A stretch of 64,000 nt of DNA from Desulfuribacillus alkaliarsenatis (GTDB lineage Bacteria; Bacillota; Bacilli; Desulfuribacillales; Desulfuribacillaceae). The stretch covers positions 204,397 to 268,396 of the forward strand of contig NZ_MIJE01000030.1 of NCBI RefSeq assembly GCF_001730225.1, read 5' to 3'. The stretch's first letter is position 1, and each line of letters opens with the position of its first letter. Positions 1 through 9,862 of the stretch are shown here, in pieces. Under the pieces are notes generated by a model, which was not told the origin of the DNA, did no database searches, and saw nothing but the letters and a program-made list of their open reading frames with translations. A program made the translations under genes and the position numbers.

Positions 1-1
1 C

Positions 2-877
2 GTTTGGGAACCTAATAACACAATCAATCAAGCAAAACCTTTATCATTGCGTTCTAGTATTGAATCTACTTTACATTCTAATAATGATCAGGATTGGTTT
101 TTTGTCGACGTAGTTGAAGCTGGTGATTTACGAATTGAAATTAAAAACGTGCCAGAACACATGGATCCTATGCTTATGGTCCGTTATGGAGGTTTTACTA
201 CTACTGTTGATAGTCACGCAGCTGGTATAGGTGAAGTTTATACAATGAGTGGATTAATCGGTCGTTATACATTCGGAGTTCGTGATTATAATTGGAATAT
301 TGTAAATTATCCGTATACAATAGAAGTTAGTTTTCAACCATCATCAGTACGTTATACTGATATTAGTCAGCATTGGGCGCGCAATGATATTCAAAGGTTA
401 TACCGACTCAATGTATTACAAGAAGCTTTTAATGAAAATCGATTTCATCCAAATCGCTATATTACGAGAGCCGAATATGCTAGCTTAATCGTTAAATCGT
501 TAAGACTAACAATACCACCAAGTAATACACGCTCATATAGAGATGTTTCTTCAAATCATTGGGCAAGCCAAGCAATTGCCACTGCAAAACATTATGGCTT
601 AATACAAGGATACCCAGATAACACTTTTCGACCGGACATGCCTATTACTAGAGCTGAGATAGCTATGTTAACACACAATGCTTACGGGAGAAATCTATTA
701 GTAGCTAATACAAATAGCTTTAGTGACGTACCTAATAATTATTGGGCTAATGGACAAATAAGCTCGTTAGCTAGGAACAATATTTTACTAGGCTATCCAG
801 ATGGCTCATTTAGACCTAATTTCTATACTACAAGAGCAGAGGCAGTAGCAATTGTATCGAGACTTACTAGTAATTAG
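2..877 (+). CDS. SLH-domain surface protein with PPC-like domain (5' end cut by window)
   Basis: The frame is open without a stop from base 2, so the gene starts left of the window; a TTG at 47 gives an internal reading only. The first ~100 residues look like a bacterial pre-peptidase C-terminal (PPC) domain (an EPNNTINQA stretch, then DQDWFFVDV). Three SLH repeats follow, each ending in an (I/T)TRAE motif: FHPNRYITRAE, FRPDMPITRAE and FRPNFYTTRAE. SLH triplets bind pyruvylated secondary cell-wall polymer, so this is the anchoring C-terminus of an S-layer-associated protein. What the missing N-terminus does cannot be seen. The next gene is another SLH protein 144 bases downstream, with its own ribosome binding site. 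Confidence 0.85.
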   Translation, partial: VWEPNNTINQAKPLSLRSSIESTLHSNNDQDWFFVDVVEAGDLRIEIKNVPEHMDPMLMVRYGGFTTTVDSHAAGIGEVYTMSGLIGRYTFGVRDYNWNIVNYPYTIEVSFQPSSVRYTDISQHWARNDIQRLYRLNVLQEAFNENRFHPNRYITRAEYASLIVKSLRLTIPPSNTRSYRDVSSNHWASQAIATAKHYGLIQGYPDNTFRPDMPITRAEIAMLTHNAYGRNLLVANTNSFSDVPNNYWANGQISSLARNNILLGYPDGSFRPNFYTTRAEAVAIVSRLTSN

Positions 878-1021
878 AATAAACAAGTAATTTAATGAAA
901 CAAAACACCGTATATTTCCGTCTTAAATATGAAACATATGCAGGATAAATTTATTGCTATGTAGAATTGAATATTGTATTAGTACGGAGTAATAAAGAAT
1001 ACTAACGGGAGAGATGATAAC

Positions 1022-3694
1022 GTGATTATGAGAACAGGGAGAAAATACGTTTGTTTACTAACTATAATAGCGCTTCTACTTACTATGCTACCTTTTGGAA
1101 TAGTACAAGCACAAAGCGCACAATACTCACCATTTCACGATGTGCCAACTAATCATTGGGCATTGCCACACATTATTAAGTCGGAGCTACGCGGAGTTGT
1201 TACTGGCTATGGAAACGGTATATTCAAACCAGACCAGACTGTGACTCAATTAGAAGCAATTGTTATGGCAGTAAGAGCTATGGGTTTAGAGAATGAAACA
1301 CACAATACCAATCAATTTGCTGACACTTCTAATTATGACTTACCAACAACATGGAATGCGCGAGGATTTGTAAGTGTTGCTATTAAGCATAGCTTAATTG
1401 ATGAACAGACTTTTAGACCATCCGCTGGGGCATCTCGTGCTTGGACTGCACAGCTATTGATTCGTATGCTGAAAATGGAAAATGAATTGAACATGATCGC
1501 TAGTACACCTTTTGAAGATGATAATTACATACCTGTATGGGCAAAGCCTTACGTTGCTTTAGCGGTCGATAAAAATATAATCTCAGGAATACCTAACTTA
1601 TCGGGAAGCTACGACTATCGTCCAAATGATGCTGTAACGAGAGCACAGCTTTCAACACTAATAAGTCGATCTGATCGTTATATGAATGATGTTTCAGGTC
1701 AACTTCCTATAGGCATCGTGAAAAAGATAGAGGGCAATACTTTAACAATTCTAAAACCAGATAACACAACAGAGTCGGATGCTAGAGTAACTAACACTAC
1801 TGCCATATATGATCAGAGTTACAGTTATATTAGTCAAAATAAAATTACAGTAGAAGATGCAATACGATACCAATTGTCAAGCAGCGGTAATCTTAGGTAT
1901 ATAGAATTAATAGATAAGAATTATTACGACAACTTGCCAGTCATTGAAAAAGTTAATCGTCTACAGGGTACATTAGTACAATTGTATCAAGAGCAAAGAC
2001 TAATGATAGTAGAACAAGAAGATGGGAGACTATATACAGGTACTTATGCTACAGACGCTGAAATTGAAGACTTAGAACAAGGGCGAAGCATAAGTGATTC
2101 TAATCTGCATATTGGGGATGAACTAGAATTAATTTTAGGTGATAATGATATAGTTGGGATAAAGGTAATAAAATCTTCTCAAGAAGCTGTATTATCGGGA
2201 GTTATCTTTGCGATTGATATTGAAAGAGGCATACTTACTCTAGAGAATAATAATAGGTATACCTCATACACCTTCGATGATAGTGTGAGTGTAGAGTACA
2301 ATAACATCAGATTTGCTACAGTTCGTGATTTGAGAAAAGGTGATGAAATACAAATTCAGACAGAGGATAACAAAATAAGCAAAATTACGCTTATAACACC
2401 ATATCAAAGCAATGAATACCAAGGCACTATAGTTACTATTTCAGTACGAGACGAAGTCATAACGATTATCACTGCCGAGTCAGATCCAGTAGCTTATAGA
2501 ACAAATTCGCAAACAGAATATAAAATAAATAATGTGAATAATCCAAAACTATCTGACTTAGAGATCGGAGATCATGTGATTTTTACAGTGGATGGTCGCG
2601 TAATCAAAAAATTAGAAGTGATTAATAGAAACCTCCAAGACGAAATAAGAGGTAAATTACTAAATATAAATAAAGACCTTAAGATGATAACAATTGAAAC
2701 TTTAGATGAAGAATACAAGACATTTAAATATGACGATCTTTTAGATGTCTATATAGACGGAAACAAAGATGGAAGACTAGATGATTTGCTGCTAGACACA
2801 AACATAGCTATTAAGATTGATAAAAACACAATAATACGTATAACGGTTAACAACCAAATAGCTGGTACAATTGTAGGACTTGATAAAAATAGAAATACAA
2901 TGACAGTTGAACATGATAATAGAACTACAACATACGAATTAAGTAATAACGTTGAGGTTCGGATGCAAGATATAAGACGTGCAATTGTTGAAGATATTAA
3001 GCTAGGTATGGAGATGGTTGCAAAACTAGAGCGAAATAAGATTATTAGAATTGATATTAAATACAAGTATTCATCTATAGTTAAAACAATTAATACGGAC
3101 TGGGATAGAATTGAAGTTATAGACCCTGACAACTCTAATGATACGATTAGATATTATGTATATGAAGATGTAGTAATTATCTTTCCTGGAATTGAAGATC
3201 CTGAACTAGCAGATATTAGAGTGGATGATGTAGTCGAACTAACCTTTACTGGTTATGAGTTATCAGAGATTCGCGTAGTTCCAGCTTCTATTGGAAATAT
3301 TACTTCAATAGAAGCTAGCACTAACGAAATCGTAGTAAGGAATCGAAACGAAGTTGAGAGGATTTTAATAAACAACAATTTGAATATCTATTCAGCAAAT
3401 GGGAACCAGATATCGGCACCGAATTTAAATACTAATGATTTTGTTCGAGTGCAGAGAATAGGTGATAAGACAAATGTATATTTATCATCTACGCAAGAAG
3501 TTGAGTTCTTCTCTGCACTTGGAAATAGGATTTACTATTATGATAATAATGGTAATTACAGAAACCTTGCGCTAGATAGAGAGGCTCTAATCTGGCAGAG
3601 TAATACATTTTTCTTACCAGGAGACATACAGCAAGGCGCAAAAATATCACTGTATACTTTTAATAATCGTGTTCTAGGAATAAGAATACACTAG
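1022..3694 (+). CDS. SLH-domain surface protein with repeated beta-rich domains
   Basis: This 890-residue secreted protein starts at GTG 1022, eight bases after a GGGAGAG site; an ATG two codons in is possible. A signal peptide ends near VQAQSAQ (about residue 33). Three SLH-like repeats fill about residues 36-225 (FHDVPTNHWA, FADTSNYDLP, FEDDNYIPVWA); only the third has a clear TRAQ motif. The rest is a run of ~70-80-residue units with recurring patterns such as GTIVTI and GDHVIF, resembling small beta-barrel repeats. Architecture and order match the 850-residue protein at 47469, so the two are paralogues. Expected location is the cell surface, bound to the wall polymer; the specific role is unknown. 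Confidence 0.85.
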   Translation: MIMRTGRKYVCLLTIIALLLTMLPFGIVQAQSAQYSPFHDVPTNHWALPHIIKSELRGVVTGYGNGIFKPDQTVTQLEAIVMAVRAMGLENETHNTNQFADTSNYDLPTTWNARGFVSVAIKHSLIDEQTFRPSAGASRAWTAQLLIRMLKMENELNMIASTPFEDDNYIPVWAKPYVALAVDKNIISGIPNLSGSYDYRPNDAVTRAQLSTLISRSDRYMNDVSGQLPIGIVKKIEGNTLTILKPDNTTESDARVTNTTAIYDQSYSYISQNKITVEDAIRYQLSSSGNLRYIELIDKNYYDNLPVIEKVNRLQGTLVQLYQEQRLMIVEQEDGRLYTGTYATDAEIEDLEQGRSISDSNLHIGDELELILGDNDIVGIKVIKSSQEAVLSGVIFAIDIERGILTLENNNRYTSYTFDDSVSVEYNNIRFATVRDLRKGDEIQIQTEDNKISKITLITPYQSNEYQGTIVTISVRDEVITIITAESDPVAYRTNSQTEYKINNVNNPKLSDLEIGDHVIFTVDGRVIKKLEVINRNLQDEIRGKLLNINKDLKMITIETLDEEYKTFKYDDLLDVYIDGNKDGRLDDLLLDTNIAIKIDKNTIIRITVNNQIAGTIVGLDKNRNTMTVEHDNRTTTYELSNNVEVRMQDIRRAIVEDIKLGMEMVAKLERNKIIRIDIKYKYSSIVKTINTDWDRIEVIDPDNSNDTIRYYVYEDVVIIFPGIEDPELADIRVDDVVELTFTGYELSEIRVVPASIGNITSIEASTNEIVVRNRNEVERILINNNLNIYSANGNQISAPNLNTNDFVRVQRIGDKTNVYLSSTQEVEFFSALGNRIYYYDNNGNYRNLALDREALIWQSNTFFLPGDIQQGAKISLYTFNNRVLGIRIH

Positions 3695-3719
3695 TGATTA
3701 AATTACCATTTGACATCAG

Positions 3720-3761
3720 ACGCATTATGAGTAAAAATATTACGCATAATGCGTTTCTTTT
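3720..3761 (+). terminator. Rho-independent terminator
   Basis: A perfect 10-bp stem (ACGCATTATG paired with CATAATGCGT) with a 15-base loop is followed by TTCTTTT. It sits 25 bases after the SLH gene and separates it from the glycan locus. The remaining ~230 bases up to 3993 contain no gene that I can see. Confidence 0.85.
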
Positions 3762-3992
3762 AGTTCGTAAACGTGGGAACAGTATAACATACTATAATTC
3801 TGTATGAAAAGTTAGAGGAGTCCATAGATAGGCTTAGTTCACTCACTTGATGATTGAAAAACTATATTGAGAACGGTATTTATTTAAAAATTGTGTAATT
3901 AATGTTACTTATTAAAACAGACAAATGGTCACGTATATGATTGATGTAAGAAGCATCTTATAGATTGAAAATTTTTACAAAGGTGGAGCTTA

Positions 3993-4616
3993 ATGAGTTA
4001 CAAAAATATAAAGAGGGTATTAGATATACTTTTCTCGTTGCTATTATTGTTATTACTAACTCCGTTGATGGTAATAATTTCAATAGTTATTAAATTCAGC
4101 GAACCAAATAGCCCAATACTCTTTAGTCAAAAGCGCCCAGGAAAAAACGAAAGAATCTTCACTATATATAAATTTAGAACGATGACAACAGGAGTTAGAA
4201 GAGAAGACAGCCAAGCATCTGATACAAAACGAATAACTAAAGTAGGAAATATATTGAGAAAAACAAGCTTGGACGAGCTACCACAGTTATTCAATATTAT
4301 TAAAGGCGATATGAGCTTTATAGGTCCAAGACCACTGCTCCCTCAATATCTAGAACTATATAGTAATGAACAGAAAAGAAGGCATGATGTATACCCAGGT
4401 ATAACAGGGTGGGCACAGGTGAATGGTAGGAATGCGATAAGCTGGGAGGAAAAATTCAAATATGACATATACTATGTTGACAATATAAGCTTTAAGCTAG
4501 ATTTGAAAATTTTTTTCCTAACAATTTATAAAATAATAAAAAGAAAAGATATAAACAGCTCAGATTCCAATACAATGGAAACTTTCACAGGGAGTAATAA
4601 AACAAATACAATGTAG
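3993..4616 (+). CDS. Undecaprenyl-phosphate sugar phosphoglycosyl transferase (PglC/EpsL type)
   Basis: This 207-residue protein starts at ATG 3993 behind AAAGGTGGAG. It is a small monotopic phosphoglycosyl transferase: one N-terminal hydrophobic re-entrant segment (residues ~8-32), then the basic KFRTM motif, the catalytic Asp-Glu pair in SLDELPQL, and the conserved GPRP and GITGWAQVNGR stretches. Family members move a sugar-1-phosphate, typically di-N-acetylbacillosamine or another HexNAc, from its UDP form to undecaprenyl phosphate at the inner membrane face, starting a glycan. It lacks the large multi-TM N-terminus of WbaP. The adjoining PglD-like gene and the PglE/PglF-like genes at 28-31 kb suggest the substrate is UDP-diNAcBac. 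Confidence 0.88.
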   Translation: MSYKNIKRVLDILFSLLLLLLLTPLMVIISIVIKFSEPNSPILFSQKRPGKNERIFTIYKFRTMTTGVRREDSQASDTKRITKVGNILRKTSLDELPQLFNIIKGDMSFIGPRPLLPQYLELYSNEQKRRHDVYPGITGWAQVNGRNAISWEEKFKYDIYYVDNISFKLDLKIFFLTIYKIIKRKDINSSDSNTMETFTGSNKTNTM

Positions 4617-4627
4617 TGGTGATTTAT

Positions 4628-5254
4628 ATGGCTAATCTCTTAATATTAGGTGCAGGCGGACACGGAAAAGTAGTCGCAGAAGTGGCACAAAGCATGAACA
4701 AATGGAAAGATATTGCGTTTCTAGATGATGATAAAGACCTTAAGCATGTGCTTGGTTATAAAGTTATAGGTGAAATAAATCAATACGATAAATATTATAA
4801 GCACTACTCTCATGCATTTGTAGCAATAGGAAATAATAAATTGCGGTTAGAATTAATAAATGAGCTTATCAAAAAAGGGTATACCGTTCCAACTCTTATA
4901 CATTCCTTTACTTCAATTAGTGCAACATCACAAATTGGACTTGGCACAATAGTGATGCCAGGCGCAGTAATAAATGCAGATGTTAAAATAGGTAACGGCT
5001 GTATAATAAATACATCTTCTAGCGTTGACCACGATTGTATAATAGAGGATGGAGTTCATATATCGCCAGGAGTTCATTTAGGTGGGTCAGTCTATATAGG
5101 GAATGGTTCTTGGGTATGTATAGGTGCCAATGTAGCGAACAACATAGAGATAGGTGAGAATGTTAAAGTTGCTGCAGGAGCTGTAGTTATCAATAACTTT
5201 AAGGATAACGTACTAATTGGTGGAGTACCTGCAAAGATAATTAAAACTTTATAA
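4628..5254 (+). CDS. pglD: PglD/NeuD-type sugar N- or O-acetyltransferase
   Basis: This 208-residue left-handed beta-helix acyltransferase starts at ATG 4628, after GTGGTGA and 12 bases past the stop of the phosphoglycosyl transferase gene. The N-terminal nucleotide-sugar binding motif LLILGAGGHGKVVAE is typical of PglD/NeuD/EpsM. Hexapeptide repeats run from about residue 90 (IGLGTIVMPGAVINADVKIG). The catalytic His is expected in the SSVDHDCIIEDGVHISPG region. In the bacillosamine pathway PglD acetylates the C4 amine of UDP-4-amino sugar using acetyl-CoA. A sialic-acid O-acetyltransferase role is the alternative, but the PglC, PglE and PglF partners favour the bacillosamine reading. Confidence 0.82.
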   Translation: MANLLILGAGGHGKVVAEVAQSMNKWKDIAFLDDDKDLKHVLGYKVIGEINQYDKYYKHYSHAFVAIGNNKLRLELINELIKKGYTVPTLIHSFTSISATSQIGLGTIVMPGAVINADVKIGNGCIINTSSSVDHDCIIEDGVHISPGVHLGGSVYIGNGSWVCIGANVANNIEIGENVKVAAGAVVINNFKDNVLIGGVPAKIIKTL

Positions 5255-5325
5255 AAACCAGCTGACATCATATCGCAAAATAGCTAATTTTAGTAAAATT
5301 CTAAGGAAATGCTATGGCTAGTAGT

Positions 5326-5356
5326 GTCTACTATTGATATAATAGTAGACTATAAT
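5326..5356. promoter_or_regulatory. Palindrome next to a -10 box upstream of the sat operon
   Basis: A perfect inverted repeat with 10-base arms (GTCTACTATT / AATAGTAGAC, 5-base spacer GATAT) ends directly against TATAATATAT at 5351. No T-run follows, so it looks more like a repressor or activator site over a sigma-A-type promoter than a terminator. It lies about 50 bases upstream of sat and could control sulfate activation. No matching -35 box is clear. Confidence 0.5.
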
Positions 5357-5402
5357 ATATGAAATACGTATGATCAATCTCATTATAGGGGGAGTTTGTA
5401 GA

Positions 5403-6596
5403 ATGTACAAACAAGAAAACAATATTATTGAAAAAGAAGTATCAAATATTCCTGCACACGGTGGAGTATTAATTAATAGAGAATTAACTGGAGTAGAAAG
5501 AGATGATTTATTACAAAAGGCAGAAAGTCTAAAAAAGATTACTCTTGATAATTGGGCACTATCGGACTTGGAGTTAATTGCTATTGGTGGGTTTAGTCCA
5601 CTAACAGGCTTTATGTGCGAAGAAGATTACAATAATGTTGTTGAAAAAATGAGATTAAAAGATGGTACTGTATGGAGCCTACCAATTACATTATCAATAA
5701 CTGAAGCAGAAGCTAAAGGGATAGCGGTAAATGATGAAGTTGCTCTTGCAGGTAAAGATGGCATAATCTATGGAGTTATCGAAATAGCAGAAATATACAA
5801 TTATGATAAAAAGAAAGAAGCTAGAAATGTATATGGAACTGAAGATAACAATCACCCAGGCGTAAAAAAGGTTAACGATAAAGGAGTAGTAAATTTAGGT
5901 GGAGCAATTTGGTTATTAAACAGACCTAGCCACTCACCATTTGAAAATTATTATATGGATCCGAAAGAGACCCGTAAAATGTTTGTCGACTTAGGCTGGG
6001 AATCAGTTGTAGGATTTCAAACGCGAAATCCAGTACATCGTGCACATGAATATATTCAAAAGTCGGCATTAGAAATCGTTGATGGTTTACTCTTAAACCC
6101 TTTGGTTGGTGAGACTAAGTCAGATGATATTCCAGCAGATATTAGAATGGAAAGCTATGAAGTATTACTAAATAATTATTACCCAATGGATCGAGTAAGA
6201 TTAGTAATATTTCCAGCGGCAATGCGCTATGCAGGGCCCCGTGAGGCTATATTCCACGCAATAGTGAGGAAAAACTATGGTTGTACTCATTTTATAGTTG
6301 GACGAGACCATGCTGGTGTGGGAGATTACTATGGGACATATGATGCCCAACTAATATTTAGAAAATTTTCAAAAGAAGACCTTGGAATACAGCCACTATT
6401 TTTTGAACATAGCTTTTACTGCAAAAAATGTGGGAATATGGCTTCTACTAAGTCTTGCCCCCATGGTAAAGATGATAGATTAATATTAAGTGGTACTAAG
6501 GTTAGGGAGATGTTAAGAAATGGAGAAGTGCCACCAGCTGAGTTTACAAGACCTGAAGTAGCAGAGGTATTAATGAAAGGGATGAAAGATATTTAG
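5403..6596 (+). CDS. sat: Sulfate adenylyltransferase (ATP sulfurylase)
   Basis: ATP sulfurylase joins sulfate and ATP to make adenosine 5'-phosphosulfate (APS) in the cytoplasm. The 397-residue length fits the homo-oligomeric Sat family. Visible motifs: [11 protein letters not shown] (the HxxH nucleotide site), [12 protein letters not shown], and a Cys cluster [16 protein letters not shown], a probable zinc site as in many bacterial Sat enzymes. The start is ATG 5403, eight bases after GGGGGAG; an upstream in-frame ATG at 5370 lacks a site. A permease, APS kinase and CysQ follow closely, so APS here is routed to PAPS. No APS or PAPS reductase or sulfite reductase occurs in the window, which argues against reduction as the main purpose. 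Confidence 0.95.
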   Translation: MYKQENNIIEKEVSNIPAHGGVLINRELTGVERDDLLQKAESLKKITLDNWALSDLELIAIGGFSPLTGFMCEEDYNNVVEKMRLKDGTVWSLPITLSITEAEAKGIAVNDEVALAGKDGIIYGVIEIAEIYNYDKKKEARNVYGTEDNNHPGVKKVNDKGVVNLGGAIWLLNRPSHSPFENYYMDPKETRKMFVDLGWESVVGFQTRNPVHRAHEYIQKSALEIVDGLLLNPLVGETKSDDIPADIRMESYEVLLNNYYPMDRVRLVIFPAAMRYAGPREAIFHAIVRKNYGCTHFIVGRDHAGVGDYYGTYDAQLIFRKFSKEDLGIQPLFFEHSFYCKKCGNMASTKSCPHGKDDRLILSGTKVREMLRNGEVPPAEFTRPEVAEVLMKGMKDI

Positions 6597-6607
6597 GGGA
6601 GAAGAGA

Positions 6608-8380
6608 ATGAACTTAGACATTGTTATAGTACTAACTGTATTATTAATTATGTTAGTATGTCTTATTAAAGAAGTAGCCCGACCTGATATAATAATTTTC
6701 TTTTCTTTAGCGTTTTTACTTCTAGTAGGTATTGTTACTCCTGAGGAAGCTTTACGCGGTTTCTCTAATGAAGGGATGCTAACCGTTGCCCTATTGTTTA
6801 TTGTGGCTAGTGCAGTACACAAGGCTGGTTTACTAAATTTTTGGTTGCAGCAATTATTAGGGAAGGGTAAAAGTACTGGGGGAATTCTTGCTAGATTACT
6901 AGTACCAGTATCAGGGATGTCTGCCTTTCTTAATAATACACCTATAGTCGTTATGCTTATGGGAGATATTCGCAAATGGTGTCAAGATAAAGGCGTATCG
7001 CCGTCTAAATTTTTATTGCCACTATCTTACGCATCGATATTCGGTGGCACTATGACTTTGATAGGGACATCAACGAATTTAGTAGTACACGGCTTGCTAC
7101 TAGATTATGGATTTGCTGGTTATTCTATGTTCCAGTTAACTATAGTTGGATTACCTGCAGGAATTCTAGGTATTATTTACCTTTCAACCATTGGGCACAA
7201 GCTGCTCCCTGAAAATAAAACACTAGTACAAGAATTGAGCAAGGAAAGTCGGCAATATTTAGCTGAAATGGTAGTCGAAGATGACAGTGTGATAGTTGGT
7301 AAAACTATTGAAAAAGCAGGTTTAAGGAATTTAACGGGTTTGTTTTTGATAGAAATTATTCGCAATAATGAAAGAATCATGCCTGTTCCTTATTATGAGA
7401 CTATACATTCGGGAGATCGTTTAATATTTACAGGCTTAGTATCTACAATAGTAGAACTAGAAAATATTCGAGGACTACGTCTAGAGACGGGATCAGACTT
7501 ATCTTTAGAAGATTTGCGAAATGACAATACTCAGTTAATTGAAGCAGTAGTATCTCATCAATCAGGTATGCTCAATAAATCTATCAAAGAAACGAATTTC
7601 CGTAGTAAGTATGATGCAGCAGTAGTTGCGATACATCGCAACAATGAACGTATTAGAGGGAAACTAGGAGAGATAGTACTTAAACCTGGAGATACTTTGC
7701 TATTACTGGTAGGTAAAGATTTTAAAAAACGTAGTGCTAATTCAAATGAATTCTACTTCATCATGCCAAAGAGCAAACCTAACCTTGCAGATGCTCGTAA
7801 AGGTAAAATAGCTATTGCAACATTGATAGCTATGGTGGTACTAGCAAGTACAGGTATATTATCAATGTTTGAAGCTGCAATTTTGGCAGTTGGTCTTATG
7901 ATTGTTACGAAATGTATTACACCAGAAGATGCAAAAAACTCTGTCCAATTCAGTGTCTTGCTTGTTATAGCTAGTGCTTTTGGAATTGGTATAGCGTTAC
8001 AAAAATCTGGTGCTGCTGACTTTTTAGCTGGATATATTGTACAAGCTTCAATGCTTTTCGGGACAGTAGGGTTGTTGATTATTATATTTATTATAACGGC
8101 GGCTTTTACTGAAATGATTACTAATAACGCAGCAGCAGTTCTTATGTTTCCAATAGGACTATCGGCTGCTCAACAAATGAATATTGAGCCGTTAGGAGTC
8201 ATAATTACACTTACAATAGCTGCTTCGGCAAGCTTTATTACCCCGATAGGTTATCAGACTAATTTAATTGTATATGGACCAGGGGGGTACCGGTTTACTG
8301 ACTACATTAAAGTAGGACTACCACTGACATTGCTTTATATGGTAGTAACAGTATTCATAGTCAGTATGATTTGGGGATAG
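6608..8380 (+). CDS. SLC13/DASS-family permease with RCK_C domains, probable sulfate importer
   Basis: This 590-residue membrane protein starts at ATG 6608 behind AGGGGAG. It has two multi-TM halves (about residues 1-195 and 395-590) around a cytoplasmic pair of TrkA-C (RCK_C) regulatory domains (about 215-385). The two halves carry the transporter signatures SAFLNNTPIVVM and TNNAAAVLMFPIG, and GTSTN occurs in the first half. SLC13 proteins with a central RCK_C pair include sulfate permeases of the SAC1/SLT type. Its place between sat and cysC strongly suggests it brings in the sulfate used by Sat. Other small anions cannot be excluded from sequence. Confidence 0.85.
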   Translation: MNLDIVIVLTVLLIMLVCLIKEVARPDIIIFFSLAFLLLVGIVTPEEALRGFSNEGMLTVALLFIVASAVHKAGLLNFWLQQLLGKGKSTGGILARLLVPVSGMSAFLNNTPIVVMLMGDIRKWCQDKGVSPSKFLLPLSYASIFGGTMTLIGTSTNLVVHGLLLDYGFAGYSMFQLTIVGLPAGILGIIYLSTIGHKLLPENKTLVQELSKESRQYLAEMVVEDDSVIVGKTIEKAGLRNLTGLFLIEIIRNNERIMPVPYYETIHSGDRLIFTGLVSTIVELENIRGLRLETGSDLSLEDLRNDNTQLIEAVVSHQSGMLNKSIKETNFRSKYDAAVVAIHRNNERIRGKLGEIVLKPGDTLLLLVGKDFKKRSANSNEFYFIMPKSKPNLADARKGKIAIATLIAMVVLASTGILSMFEAAILAVGLMIVTKCITPEDAKNSVQFSVLLVIASAFGIGIALQKSGAADFLAGYIVQASMLFGTVGLLIIIFIITAAFTEMITNNAAAVLMFPIGLSAAQQMNIEPLGVIITLTIAASASFITPIGYQTNLIVYGPGGYRFTDYIKVGLPLTLLYMVVTVFIVSMIWG

Positions 8381-8429
8381 AATGATATTTATCAGACAAA
8401 TAAAAAATAAAGATTGAAAGGTGCTAAAC

Positions 8430-9035
8430 ATGGAAAAAAAATCTTCAAACATAATGTGGCATAATACTACTGTAAGTAAGGAAGACCGCAGAGAACTTAA
8501 TAAGCATAGTAGCTGTGTTGTTTGGTTTACAGGACTTTCTGGAGCAGGCAAATCAACACTCGCAACGGAAGTAGAGAAGAGATTACATCAACAAAGCATA
8601 CGTACCTATGTGCTTGATGGAGACAATATTCGACACGGATTAAATAACAATTTGGGATTCAGCCCCGAAGATCGCAAAGAGAACATACGCCGTATTGGAG
8701 AAGTAGCAAAGCTATTTGTTGACGCAGGAATATTTGTAATGACGGCGTTTATATCTCCATATCGGAAAGATCGATTAACTGTTCGTAGCTTATTGGAAAC
8801 AGATGAGTTTATTGAAGTATATGTAAAATGCTCACTAGATGAATGTGAGAAACGTGATCCGAAAGGTTTATACAGTAAAGCGCGTGCTGGTCAAATACCT
8901 GAGTTTACTGGCATATCCGCACCTTATGAAGAACCACTACAAGCAGAAATTACTATAGAGACAGACAAACATACACTAGATGAATCAGCAGATATTATAA
9001 TAGACTACTTAAAGCAAAACAAATATATTAATTAA
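8430..9035 (+). CDS. cysC: Adenylyl-sulfate kinase (APS kinase)
   Basis: CysC phosphorylates APS at the 3' position to give PAPS, the sulfate donor for sulfotransferases. The 201-residue length matches stand-alone CysC. The Walker A loop is GLSGAGKST (about residues 33-41). Other family motifs are [27 protein letters not shown] and the [11 protein letters not shown] lid region near the C-terminus. The start is ATG 8430 after AAAGGTG; an in-frame GTG nine bases upstream overlaps that site. It is the third gene of the sat-permease-cysC-cysQ run, which together forms a closed PAPS supply and clean-up unit. Confidence 0.95.
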   Translation: MEKKSSNIMWHNTTVSKEDRRELNKHSSCVVWFTGLSGAGKSTLATEVEKRLHQQSIRTYVLDGDNIRHGLNNNLGFSPEDRKENIRRIGEVAKLFVDAGIFVMTAFISPYRKDRLTVRSLLETDEFIEVYVKCSLDECEKRDPKGLYSKARAGQIPEFTGISAPYEEPLQAEITIETDKHTLDESADIIIDYLKQNKYIN

Positions 9036-9062
9036 AAATGCAATCAGACTAGAGGTGTTATT

Positions 9063-9848
9063 GTGAGTGTATCAACAGAAATCGACTGGAAAGCAATATT
9101 TGATATTACGCAACAAGCAGGAGAGAAAATATTAGCAATATACCATGACACTAGCTATGTTGTTGAACATAAAAAAGACAATTCACCTTTAACGCTAGCT
9201 GATCAAGAGTCCCACAACATTATAATGAGCGGACTGAAAGAGTTATATCCGTTCATACCAATATTATCAGAAGAAGGCAAGGATATACCCTACGAAGAAA
9301 GAAAGGAATGGTCTAAATTCTGGCTAGTAGACCCATTAGATGGTACAAAAGAGTTTATTAATCGAAACGGTGAATTCACGGTTAATATTGCATTGATTGT
9401 TAATGGGGAAGCTGAGGCAGGAGTTATTTATGCACCAGTTACAGGGATTTATTATTTTGGTCACAAGCTCTATAAGCAAGCATTTAGTTTTACAAAATGG
9501 GAAAACAGAGCAGACTTAAAAACTAAGCCAAAGGATCAGAAAAAAGCAATCATTGTAGAGAGCCGTTCACATCCTTCGCCTGAACTTGAAGTATTTACTA
9601 AAGGCTTAGATAATAGCTACAATAATATTGAAAGGATTCGTCGTGGTAGTTCGCTTAAGTTTTGTGCTGTCGCTGCTGGTGAAGCAGACTATTATCCTAG
9701 GTTTGGCCCTACAATGGAGTGGGACACAGCAGCGGGACAAGCAATTGTTGAAGCTGCAGGTGGAGTAGTAGAGACTCCTAGTGGCAGAAGATTAAGTTAT
9801 AATAAGGAGTGCTTAAGAAACGGTTTTTTCATAGCAAAGCGATTATAA
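9063..9848 (+). CDS. cysQ: 3'(2'),5'-bisphosphate nucleotidase CysQ
   Basis: This inositol-monophosphatase-fold enzyme hydrolyses PAP, the by-product left when a sulfotransferase uses PAPS, to AMP; it may also act on PAPS. Metal-binding motifs are visible: the EE of LSEEGKD, DPLDGTKEF (about residues 90-98) and WDTAAGQAIVEAAGG near the C-terminus. The 261-residue length is normal. The start is GTG 9063 after AGAGGTG. Presence of cysQ in the operon supports real flux through sulfotransferases, since PAP inhibits them. Confidence 0.92.
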   Translation: MSVSTEIDWKAIFDITQQAGEKILAIYHDTSYVVEHKKDNSPLTLADQESHNIIMSGLKELYPFIPILSEEGKDIPYEERKEWSKFWLVDPLDGTKEFINRNGEFTVNIALIVNGEAEAGVIYAPVTGIYYFGHKLYKQAFSFTKWENRADLKTKPKDQKKAIIVESRSHPSPELEVFTKGLDNSYNNIERIRRGSSLKFCAVAAGEADYYPRFGPTMEWDTAAGQAIVEAAGGVVETPSGRRLSYNKECLRNGFFIAKRL

Positions 9849-9862
9849 CATAAGATAGGAAG

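Noticed and set aside
5326..5350. Palindrome upstream of sat as a terminator of the pglD-like gene
   Set aside because: No T-run follows and it directly abuts a TATAAT box, so a regulatory site fits better.
5403..9848. Sat operon as part of dissimilatory or assimilatory sulfate reduction
   Set aside because: No APS reductase, PAPS reductase or sulfite reductase genes are nearby; CysC, CysQ and four sulfotransferase domains point to sulfation.
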